Shown here: piece by piece, positions 1-5,926 of the stretch
Numbering within the stretch: the first letter of the stretch is position 1
Layout: every line of letters starts with the position of its first letter
NCBI GenBank assembly: GCA_020718925.1
Contig: DYRC01000013.1
Coordinates: 16,841-24,275, forward strand
Reading direction: 5' to 3'
DNA length: 7,435 bases
Source: Desulfonema limicola
Lineage (GTDB): Bacteria > Desulfobacterota > Desulfobacteria > Desulfobacterales > DYRC01
Notes under the pieces: model-generated
What the model saw: only the letters and a program-made list of their open reading frames with translations
Told to the model about the DNA's origin: nothing
The model's database searches: none
Program-made: the position numbers and the translations under genes

Positions 1-925
1 CGGCATACTCGGCATTCACTTTGAAATAATATTTATCAGGGCTTTCTGCTACGGCTTTTCCGGGATAAATTCTGTAAATTCTTCCGTCAAACAGATGGAA
101 CTCAAATAAAAGCGCGGTATCCAGCCCCGTATCCACAATGGTTTTTGCCGGATCAGCCAAATCATCGCACTGAAATGACGCAATTGCCCCGAATAAAGAG
201 ATGACCTTTGATTTGACCAGCTTTTCAAGCTTTTTATCCGCAGGCATATTTGCCACTTCCGGCTCTTTGCCTTTTTCAGGACGCTTAAACGCATAGCGAA
301 CCACTTTGCTCACAGGATTCAGACAGGTTACAGACTCGATCTCTTCTGCCGCAGCTTTCACCAAATCTTTGTCCAGCCATTTTGACGACTCTTTATCAAT
401 AAAATTCAAATTCTTATCTACCAGATGAATCGTGTCTTCTTTGACAAATTTCAGATAACTTCCACCGCCGCCTGCCGAAGACTCACGAGCTGCTCCGAGT
501 ATCATGTCAGCCAAAACTTCCTTATTTTTATCCTGAAAAATAATCCGCGTACCTCTCTGATTTTCAGGAAGACCTTTTTCATCAGGACTCCGCAGTGCAA
601 GGCGTGAAATTGTCTCTTCCGTTGATTTGAAAGACCGATCAACTTTCAGGTATTTGAATTTCATGATAAAATCTATTATCATGGTAAAGTTTGCCGGGAA
701 GTTATAGCGGTTTTCTACCTGCCAAATATCGGCTTTTCTGAGTTTTACCAAGTCGCCGGGGCTGATGATTTGAATTGCTTCAATATCATTGGCAGAAACA
801 AATTCAAACAGCTTTCCGAAAAATTTGGGCTGGTTTTTTTTTGCTCTCTCGTTGAATAAAAAATATTCAATACCGACGAGAACGCCGCATAACAATAACA
901 GGAAAATAAATGTTTTTGATTTCAT
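1..925 (-). CDS. DUF4340 domain-containing protein (3' end outside window)
   Basis: An open minus-strand frame runs from ATG at 925 to the window edge without a stop, giving 308 codons; the C-terminus is missing. The protein begins MKSKTFIFLLLLCGVLVG, one N-terminal membrane anchor (about residues 4-22) followed by a soluble, presumably periplasmic, region. The cysteine at 13 is not in a good lipobox (LLLC), so a lipoprotein is unlikely. The early segment with KADIWQVENRYNFPAN, followed by a helix and then KYLKVDRS, matches the DUF4340 pattern as I know it. The start codon overlaps the stop of the GldG-like gene as ATGA (925-922), and a GGAGAAG (937-931) sits just upstream, so the two are translationally coupled. 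DUF4340 proteins typically follow a GldG-family protein and an ABC-2 permease; their molecular role is unknown, and I infer an accessory part of that complex. The family call is firm, the function is not. Confidence 0.85.
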   Translation of the reverse strand, partial: MKSKTFIFLLLLCGVLVGIEYFLFNERAKKNQPKFFGKLFEFVSANDIEAIQIISPGDLVKLRKADIWQVENRYNFPANFTMIIDFIMKFKYLKVDRSFKSTEETISRLALRSPDEKGLPENQRGTRIIFQDKNKEVLADMILGAARESSAGGGGSYLKFVKEDTIHLVDKNLNFIDKESSKWLDKDLVKAAAEEIESVTCLNPVSKVVRYAFKRPEKGKEPEVANMPADKKLEKLVKSKVISLFGAIASFQCDDLADPAKTIVDTGLDTALLFEFHLFDGRIYRIYPGKAVAESPDKYYFKVNAEYA

Positions 926-2799
926 GACTGCTTCTCCACATTCAGGCTTTTTTTCCGTCTGTACATCGCATAAAAAATTCCCGCCACAGATGCCAGCAGC
1001 GGCATCAGAAAAATGTTAATAAACTTGAGCTTTGTTCCCAGAGATTCAATGTCTGATCTCAGATTCCGGCGTACTTCCTTGAGTTCTTTGTTGATGCGTT
1101 GTTTTTCCTCCTGAAACCGCCGGATTTCCTCTTCCTGATCTTTGCTGATAATAAATTTCTGAGAAGGATCTTTTTTCTGCTCAAATTCTCTGAGTTTGAG
1201 ATTTGCCTCTTCTGCCTTGCGAACCAAGTCCTGCTCTCTGGACAGCCATTTTGCCTGCGCTTTTTTCTCAAGTTCCTGAACCCGGACAAAAGGACGCTCG
1301 AATTTTCCGCGTGAGCGAATGCCAATCAGGTCTTCGCTGCCGGTCAGCACTTCCGCCGCATTCATCACAAAATTGAGGTTGTCGTTGAAAATTTTGGCAA
1401 AGTTGACGCCCATAAAATTCTGCTTGCTGACATAATAATCATCCTGAAGCAAATCACTGTCCGCCACAACAATGATCGTGGCTTTTTTCTTGCCTTCACT
1501 CAGATGTCCGGCAGGCAGAGATTCTTTTTCCTGCCCGTCTTTTTTCTTGTCATCTTTGGGCTTTCCTTCGGGAAACGCGGTTTTGAACGTATCTCTGATC
1601 CTGACCGCCAGATCGTATTTTTCATTTGAGGCAACAAAATCCTGACGCAGCATCTGAGCGTTCAGCCGCATTTTGAACATTTCTGTCAGCATTGAATTTG
1701 TGCCGGTTTTAATCAGAGATTGATATTCTGCTTTGCTTTCGGGAATCTTCTGAATCACACCTGACATAGGCATCAGCACATTTTCGAGCTTTGCGGTAAT
1801 CATATCGTCTTTGTTGAACGAATCTTTTCTGGCGGAAATCCACAGCGGATTATCCTCGACCTGATTCTGCTGATTGCGAAGCTTGGTCGGATGATCGAAA
1901 TCCATGACCAGCTTGGTATTATCTATGCGGATTCCCCATGCTTTGAACAGCTTATCCATAGCAAGCGTCTGGGGCGGTCTTCCTCCGGCATCCGCAGTGA
2001 ACGCCGGGTCTTCAAACACCAGCACCGCGCCGCCGTTCAGGACGTGCTGATCAATGGCGTACTGAAGGTTTGAGCTTAACTCTTTGGGATGAATAATCAT
2101 CAGCAGATCGAAATCTTTATCCAGCTTGTCCGATGTCGGCGCAACTTCTTCAACTTTGTAGGTTTTTCTTAATTCCGCCACAAATGTCCAAGGCTGCATA
2201 CCGCGCTGACCGAACATCTGCGGGCTGCCCATGACCGGAATGCCTGAAATAATGCCGATGGTTCTGCCTTTAGGCGATTGAACGCGTGAAATCAGGCGGG
2301 TAATGTCGTATTCCAACTGCTCTTCCCGCGCCGGATCAAGCGTGGAAATGGCTTCTTCCTGATCTGCTGCCACTGCCGCCAGCCCGAAATACAGCTTATC
2401 GCCGCTGGGCAGATCAATCCCCTCAATGCCGTATCTCTGCGCCAAATCTTCTTCTTCGGAATCCGGCTTGGGATTAAAAACCTCAATTTTCACTTTTCCG
2501 GCATGTTCATATTCGGACAGAAAATCCTGCACCCGGCTCGCATAAGTTTTGAGCTGCACCGGCATATTCGGAATATCTTTGCTGTAAAAGACTTTGATGG
2601 TTACATCCTGTTTGATGCCGGAAAGAATTTTTTTGCTGCCCGCAGACAGCGAATACAGATTTTCCTTTGTGGCATCTATGCGAAGATTCAGCATAGAAAA
2701 CACCACATTGACCAGCACAAGCATCACCAGCAGCAGCACCGCGCCGACTGCTGAAAACAGGGTTTTGGGAAAAGAAAATTTTTTTGGTGTATCAGACAT
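922..2799 (-). CDS. GldG-family ABC transporter auxiliary protein
   Basis: This 625-residue membrane protein belongs to the GldG / ABC-type auxiliary family, which partners an ABC-2 permease in gliding-associated and related export systems. It has an N-terminal membrane helix (about 15-37), then the family hallmark LRIDATKENLYSLSAG followed by a segment resembling KVFYSKDIP, a large extracytoplasmic domain, and a VVADSDLLQDDYY segment near 440-450. A lysine-rich linker lies near 410-430, a long charged coiled coil at about 507-590, and a C-terminal membrane helix at about 593-613 followed by YRRKK. The frame extends to a GTG at 2805, but GGAG at 2811-2808 lies 8 nt before ATG 2799 and only 2 nt before the GTG, so I chose ATG 2799. 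The upstream permease is 106 bp away across a structured repeat; the downstream DUF4340 gene overlaps by 4 bp. Whether it serves gliding or another export process cannot be told from the sequence. Confidence 0.88.
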   Translation of the reverse strand: MSDTPKKFSFPKTLFSAVGAVLLLVMLVLVNVVFSMLNLRIDATKENLYSLSAGSKKILSGIKQDVTIKVFYSKDIPNMPVQLKTYASRVQDFLSEYEHAGKVKIEVFNPKPDSEEEDLAQRYGIEGIDLPSGDKLYFGLAAVAADQEEAISTLDPAREEQLEYDITRLISRVQSPKGRTIGIISGIPVMGSPQMFGQRGMQPWTFVAELRKTYKVEEVAPTSDKLDKDFDLLMIIHPKELSSNLQYAIDQHVLNGGAVLVFEDPAFTADAGGRPPQTLAMDKLFKAWGIRIDNTKLVMDFDHPTKLRNQQNQVEDNPLWISARKDSFNKDDMITAKLENVLMPMSGVIQKIPESKAEYQSLIKTGTNSMLTEMFKMRLNAQMLRQDFVASNEKYDLAVRIRDTFKTAFPEGKPKDDKKKDGQEKESLPAGHLSEGKKKATIIVVADSDLLQDDYYVSKQNFMGVNFAKIFNDNLNFVMNAAEVLTGSEDLIGIRSRGKFERPFVRVQELEKKAQAKWLSREQDLVRKAEEANLKLREFEQKKDPSQKFIISKDQEEEIRRFQEEKQRINKELKEVRRNLRSDIESLGTKLKFINIFLMPLLASVAGIFYAMYRRKKSLNVEKQS

Positions 2800-2807
2800 A
2801 ATCACAA

Positions 2808-2811
2808 CTCC
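2808..2811 (-). promoter_or_regulatory. Ribosome binding site of the gldG-like gene
   Basis: GGAG on the minus strand lies 8 nt upstream of ATG 2799. It decides the start: the in-frame GTG at 2805-2803 would be only 2 nt away. It lies 10 nt downstream of the end of a potential G-quadruplex, so folding of the leader could affect access to it. Confidence 0.7.
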
Positions 2812-2821
2812 GTTTTTATTA

Positions 2822-2841
2822 CCCCTCCCCCGCCCCTCCCC
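2822..2841 (-). promoter_or_regulatory. Putative G-quadruplex in the gldG leader
   Basis: On the minus strand, which is the transcribed sense for gldG, this stretch reads G4-A-G4-C-G5-A-G4: four runs of at least four guanines with single-nucleotide loops. That is the pattern expected of a very stable parallel quadruplex. It ends 10 nt before the GGAG ribosome binding site. Positions 2833-2841 are also one arm of the hairpin at 2833-2855, so quadruplex and hairpin exclude each other. The sequence pattern is direct; folding and any regulatory effect are inferred. Confidence 0.5.
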
Positions 2842-2862
2842 GAAACGGAGAGGGGGGAGACT

Positions 2863-2889
2863 CCCCCCTTCCCTTTCAGGGAAGGGGGG
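2863..2889. repeat. Perfect 12-bp hairpin
   Basis: CCCCCCTTCCCT (2863-2874) is exactly complementary to AGGGAAGGGGGG (2878-2889) around a TTC loop. In the minus-strand transcript the stem begins 16 nt after the permease stop codon. With no U-tract after it, it more plausibly acts as an mRNA-stabilising or processing structure than as a terminator; that role is inference. Confidence 0.85.
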
Positions 2890-2905
2890 CAGGGGGGGTT
2901 AGGTT

Positions 2906-3658
2906 TTACGATGTCCTTCGATTGTAAATAATAATGCCATTGAGCGAGAGCATGAACGCAATGACCGACAGATAGTAAAGAATGTCGCGCAAATCCAGAA
3001 CGCCCCGCTGAATGGAAATAAAATGAGTAAAAAAACTCAAACCTGAAACAACATTCAACAGCCATTGCGGCGCCCATCCCGTAAGCATCTCCGTTATCGG
3101 CGGGAATCCGGCTAAGATGAAAAACAGGCTGATGACAATCGCCACAATAAAACTGATGACCTGACTGCGGGTCAGAGACGAAGTCATGCTGCCCACGCTC
3201 AAAAATGCGCCCGCCATCAGAAAACTGCCGATATAGCCGCAGAATATCACGCCCATATCCGGCTCGCCTAAATACAACACAGTTAAAATCAGGGGAAATG
3301 TCAGCATCAGCGCGATGCCGATAAACGCCCATGCAGCAATGAATTTGCCGACAATCGCCTCGCCGACCGCAATCGGCATGGTGAGAATCAGCTCAATGGT
3401 TCCCATGCGCCGCTCCTCAGCCCATAATTTCATGGCAACCGCCGGAATTAAAAATAAAAAAAGCCACGGATGCCACTGAAAAAAGCCTTGCAGATCAGCT
3501 TGTCCGGTCTCAAAAAAGTGGCTCAGATAAAAGGTGAAAAATCCTGACAGGAGCAGGAAAATCACGATAAACACATACGCCACCGGAGAGCCGAAATACC
3601 CCGAAACTTCCCGCTTGAAAATCGCACCTACATTGTGAACAGATTCTTTGGTTATCAT
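2906..3658 (-). CDS. ABC-2 type transporter permease subunit (GldF-like)
   Basis: This 250-residue polytopic inner-membrane protein has about six hydrophobic segments (roughly 25-47, 64-78, 105-130, 135-158, 168-186 and 226-246). Residues 81-96 read EERRMGTIELILTMPI, the cytoplasmic motif of ABC-2/GldF-type permeases between the second and third helices. It should form the membrane channel with a separate ATPase and the GldG-like and DUF4340 proteins encoded downstream on the same strand. Length is normal for the family and no break is seen. Start ATG 3658 has a GAGG at 3673-3670, a slightly long 11 nt upstream. No ATP-binding subunit with Walker motifs is encoded next to it; the upstream neighbour is prsR. 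The transported substrate cannot be deduced. NosY/NatB-type permeases are related, but the GldG and DUF4340 partners favour the GldF-like group. Confidence 0.87.
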   Translation of the reverse strand: MITKESVHNVGAIFKREVSGYFGSPVAYVFIVIFLLLSGFFTFYLSHFFETGQADLQGFFQWHPWLFLFLIPAVAMKLWAEERRMGTIELILTMPIAVGEAIVGKFIAAWAFIGIALMLTFPLILTVLYLGEPDMGVIFCGYIGSFLMAGAFLSVGSMTSSLTRSQVISFIVAIVISLFFILAGFPPITEMLTGWAPQWLLNVVSGLSFFTHFISIQRGVLDLRDILYYLSVIAFMLSLNGIIIYNRRTS

Positions 3659-3829
3659 GTTTCTAACATCCTCATTATTTAAAAAAATCAGGTTTTTTGC
3701 TTTTTCAATGAATTTTGTGAAAACGACAAAAAAACCATAGCACTTTTATAAAGATAATATCATAATATGAGCGATTATGACAGAAAAAATTTCCGAACAG
3801 ATTTTGAGAATAAGAGAGATCCGAAACAC
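3659..3829. other. AT-rich gap between prsR and the permease, with a 21-bp dyad
   Basis: The gap is 171 bp and very AT-rich. It contains a perfect inverted repeat, TCATAAT (3760-3766) and ATTATGA (3774-3780), separated by 7 nt, which has the size of a dimeric regulator's operator. On the minus strand several TATGAT/TATTAT-like boxes overlap it, but none has a convincing -35 partner, so I do not call a promoter. No hairpin with a T-run follows prsR, and no sigma-54 type GG-N10-GC element was found. Whether permease-gldG is co-transcribed with prsR is open. Confidence 0.4.
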
Positions 3830-5200
3830 TTATATAACAATCTTTTCCATTCCAAGTTTTTTCAACAGATCATGCAGGGTAGGTCTGGTGATTCCGAGCA
3901 ATTTTGCGGCTTTGGTGATATTGTTTCCGGTAGCTGCCAACGCATGTTGAATAGCCTGCCGCTCTGCCGCATCGCGGGCTTCCCGGATAGTTAAAAAGCA
4001 TGGATCAACGCATCCCTGAATCGCGGACAGCCCCAGATCCGCAGGTTTGATAACTCCATCCGCATTGATGGTCATTGCCCGACAGATATTGTTTTTAAGT
4101 TCCCGGACATTGCCGGGCCAAGTGTGTGTGGTCAGTGCGGCAGCAGCTTCCTGAGAAAGCGTTACCCTGCTGCGTTGCAGTTTCTGCGCTTCTTCCTTAA
4201 CAAAGTGATGTGCCAAAAACAGAATATCCTCCTGCCGGCTGCGAAGCGGCGGAATGATTATCGGAACGACATTCAATCGGTAAAACAGATCTTCGCGGAA
4301 TCTGCCTTGTTTTACAGCTTGTTCAAGCTCAACATTGGTCGCTGCAATGACTCTGACATCAAGTTTTACGGTTTTGGTTCCGCCGACCCGTTCTACGGTG
4401 CCTTCCTGAAGAAAGCGCAGAAGCTTAACCTGTAATGCCAGAGGCATATCTCCGATCTCATCTAAGAAAACCGTACCGTCATCTGCCATCTCCATTTTTC
4501 CGATTTTTGTGCCTGTGGCTCCGGTGAACGCTCCTTTTTCATGTCCGAACAATTCGCTTTCCATGAGATTTTCAGGAATCGCGCCGCAATTGATAATAAC
4601 CAGAGGCTTTTGCGCTCGTGAACCCAGTGCATAAATAGCGCGAGCCACCATTTCCTTGCCGGTTCCGCTTTCTCCCTGAATAAGAACCGGATAACCGGTA
4701 TTGCTGACCTGCTGTATCAGCTTGAAAAGTTCTTCCATAACCGGAGAAATCGCCATAATTCCGCATAAAGAATATTTTTCTCTGCATGATTGCTCTAAAT
4801 TGCGGTTAGCCTCTTCAAGCTCATAAATATTGAATGTCCGTTCAAGAATAATTCTTAAAATGCCGATATGATCGATGGGTTTGGTGCAGAAATCTGTCGC
4901 GCCGAGTCCGATGGCTTTGATGGCATTGGCGTGTTCGGTATTGCCTGTAATAACAATGACTTTGGTGTGAGGCGCTAAACCGGGAATGGCTTCAAGCAGA
5001 AGAAAGCCTTCCTGCGGCGTATCCGGAGATGGCGGCAGCCCTAAGTCCAGCGTAATTACCGGAAATTCACGGGAAGAGATTAATGCCCGTGCATGAGGGA
5101 CATCGGTTGCAATCACAACGTCATAAGCATCGCTCAATCCCCATTTGAGCTGCTTACCCAGCGAAATTTCATCTTCTATGATCAACAGTTTTTTTTTCAT
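3830..5200 (-). CDS. prsR: PEP-CTERM-box response regulator PrsR (sigma-54-dependent activator)
   Basis: This 456-residue NtrC-type regulator has an intact receiver domain with acidic pocket E9/D10, phospho-acceptor D52, T85 and K107, and the stretch ITLDLGLPPSPDTPQEG (49-65) that I recognise from the PrsR subfamily. The AAA+ domain has Walker A GESGTGKE (176-183), GAFTGA (223-228) for contact with sigma-54, Walker B VFLDE (244-248), REDLFYRLN (302-310) and WPGNVREL (361-368). A Fis-type helix-turn-helix (about 424-450, NITKAAKLLGITRPTLHDLL) ends the protein. All key residues are present, so it should be active. The family is associated with exosortase/PEP-CTERM and exopolysaccharide loci and usually pairs with the kinase PrsK; no PrsK, exosortase or PEP-CTERM protein is in this window. 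ATG 5200 has GGAAG (5211-5207) six bases upstream, and a hairpin repeat directly precedes that site. Another NtrC-type regulator is the alternative, but the receiver signature favours PrsR. Confidence 0.88.
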   Translation of the reverse strand: MKKKLLIIEDEISLGKQLKWGLSDAYDVVIATDVPHARALISSREFPVITLDLGLPPSPDTPQEGFLLLEAIPGLAPHTKVIVITGNTEHANAIKAIGLGATDFCTKPIDHIGILRIILERTFNIYELEEANRNLEQSCREKYSLCGIMAISPVMEELFKLIQQVSNTGYPVLIQGESGTGKEMVARAIYALGSRAQKPLVIINCGAIPENLMESELFGHEKGAFTGATGTKIGKMEMADDGTVFLDEIGDMPLALQVKLLRFLQEGTVERVGGTKTVKLDVRVIAATNVELEQAVKQGRFREDLFYRLNVVPIIIPPLRSRQEDILFLAHHFVKEEAQKLQRSRVTLSQEAAAALTTHTWPGNVRELKNNICRAMTINADGVIKPADLGLSAIQGCVDPCFLTIREARDAAERQAIQHALAATGNNITKAAKLLGITRPTLHDLLKKLGMEKIVI

Positions 5201-5214
5201 AGCAGGCTTCCGAA

Positions 5215-5237
5215 CCCCACCCCGAAGCGGAGAGGGG
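5215..5237. repeat. Second copy of the 23-nt C/G hairpin repeat
   Basis: It matches 2833-2855 at 21 of 23 positions; the differences are T/A at position 5 and A/G at position 13. Outer CCCC/GGGG arms and an inner CCG/CGG pair around a 3-nt loop can fold with a few mismatches. It lies 3 bp upstream of the GGAAG ribosome binding site of prsR, so it would be in the prsR leader. It lacks the extra C/G runs of the other copy and cannot form a quadruplex by itself. Confidence 0.75.
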
Positions 5238-5281
5238 TAATTTCCTATCTCTTTGAAATTTATATCTGTATATTGAAGGCT

Positions 5282-5713
5282 TTAATCCATCTCATTTTTC
5301 AATATTTTCGCAACCGAACAATGACTTATCTCATAACCTTTACGGTTGAGTTCCTTCGCAATGTTTCTTGTGCTTTTACATACCGATCTCAGCGGAGATT
5401 CAGAGGAACCCCGTGTAAGCGACTCAGTCAGACTTTCAATATCATGCTTAATATTTTCATACTGCGCTGTTTTTTTCTTTCTTCCGCCCCCTTTTCTGCG
5501 TACAGCGCTGTTTTCAGGAATCTCTTTTTCCCCGGTTATCTCTTTTATTCCTTCTGTTATTGTTGTCCGGGAAACTCCGGTTGCTGCGGACACAATCGTA
5601 ATGCCTCCCCAACCTATTGCGAGGGCTTCATTCGCACACCAGAGACGCCTTGATTTTTCATCCAGATGGGAGGCAATTCTTCCGAATTTTTCTTGCAATT
5701 GTTTATATTCCAT
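5282..5713 (-). pseudogene. ISAzo13-family transposase, N-terminal fragment
   Basis: The 143-residue frame matches the N-terminal part of ISAzo13-type (Rhodopirellula-type DDE) transposases as I know them. It contains a start resembling KFGRIASHLDEKSRRLWCANEA, then GWGGITIVSAATGVSRTTI (helix-turn-helix, about residues 34-52), GGGRKKKT (75-82), and TRGSSESPLRSVCKSTRNIA (99-118), followed by a second DNA-binding helix region (about 129-140). Family members continue with a GYSLQ-like motif into a DDE catalytic domain of a few hundred residues. Here the frame ends KNEMD-stop at 5284-5282, and the next codons in the same frame read SLQ (5281-5273) before similarity disappears. The gene thus has a nonsense codon and has lost its catalytic domain; it cannot transpose. 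No clear ribosome binding site precedes ATG 5713 and I could not identify terminal inverted repeats. Expression as a small DNA-binding protein is possible but unsupported. Confidence 0.85.
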
Positions 5714-5830
5714 AATATCGTCTTTATATTTCGTAATGAATTAAAGTTCAAGTTGTTTTTTTACAAGTTTTTAGAATCAATCATTTGACCCAATGACAAA
5801 ATCTGCTGAATTTCTGCATCTTCCCCATTC

Positions 5831-5857
5831 AATCCTGACTGTCTGATTATCAGGATT
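5831..5857. repeat. Inverted repeat AATCCTGA / TCAGGATT
   Basis: Perfect 8-bp arms (5831-5838 and 5850-5857) flank an 11-nt spacer in the divergent region between the transposase relic and the DUF3782 gene. The right arm touches the proposed -35 box at 5856-5861. It could be an operator, or a remnant of an AATCCTG-type dispersed repeat; the sequence does not decide. Confidence 0.5.
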
Positions 5858-5884
5858 GCCAAGTTCAGGAAATCATGGTAATAT
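5856..5884 (+). promoter_or_regulatory. Candidate sigma-70 promoter of the DUF3782-Uma2 pair
   Basis: TTGCCA (5856-5861) and TAATAT (5879-5884) are separated by 17 bp. The -35 matches consensus at 5 of 6 positions and the -10 at 4 of 6, including the important second A and final T. Transcription would begin near 5891, leaving a leader of about 36 nt with a strong ribosome binding site. The rest of 5714-5926 shows no gene. Confidence 0.4.
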
Positions 5885-5912
5885 TATCTTTGATGCTGAT
5901 TCAAGCTATTTA

Positions 5913-5918
5913 AGGAGG
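5913..5918 (+). promoter_or_regulatory. Ribosome binding site AGGAGG of the DUF3782 gene
   Basis: A full-consensus AGGAGG lies 8 nt upstream of ATG 5927. The open frame also contains an earlier GTG at 5918-5920, but that codon overlaps the ribosome binding site itself, so ATG 5927 is the start. Confidence 0.85.
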
Positions 5919-5926
5919 TGCTTCAG

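Larger units (their letters stand above)
2822..2899. repeat. C/G-rich palindromic intergenic repeat with several hairpins
   Basis: This 78-bp element fills most of the gap between the permease stop and the gldG ribosome binding site. It is built from C-runs and G-runs arranged as nested inverted repeats. They are a perfect 12-bp stem with a 3-nt loop (2863-2874 with 2878-2889), a perfect 8-bp stem with a 1-nt centre (2852-2859 with 2861-2868), and a 10-position stem with one mismatch and an AAA loop (2833-2842 with 2846-2855). The arms overlap, so not all can form together. No T-run follows on either strand, so it does not look like an intrinsic terminator. A 23-nt part recurs near prsR at 5215-5237. 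From memory, C/G-rich intergenic repeats of this style, which translate spuriously to NPPCPPSLKGKGG-like peptides, occur in many copies in some genomes; I infer a dispersed, MITE- or REP-like element. Confidence 0.8.

Noticed and set aside
824..850. Plus-strand TGG, T-run, TTGC resembling a sigma-54 promoter.
   Set aside because: It lies within the DUF4340 coding sequence on the opposite strand with no plus-strand gene downstream, and arises from a lysine/asparagine-rich codon stretch.
2852..2889. Intrinsic terminator after the permease gene.
   Set aside because: The stems are strong, but no T-run follows on either strand, and the downstream gldG-like gene belongs to the same functional set.
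2503..2902. Plus-strand frames of 83 and 102 residues ending in the C/G repeat.
   Set aside because: They lie antisense to the GldG-like gene and have no independent support.
2802..3332. Minus-strand 176-codon frame ending in PPCPPSLKGKGG-like sequence.
   Set aside because: It overlaps the permease gene in another frame and then reads through the C/G repeat; the proline/glycine tail is the translation of non-coding repeat.
5093..5744. Plus-strand open frames (186 and 132 residues) opposite the transposase relic, one with a hydrophobic start.
   Set aside because: They are antisense to a recognisable transposase and to the start of prsR, resemble no family, have no ribosome binding site, and their composition follows from the opposite-strand codons.
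5918..5920. GTG start for the DUF3782 protein.
   Set aside because: The codon overlaps the AGGAGG ribosome binding site; ATG 5927 has ideal spacing.
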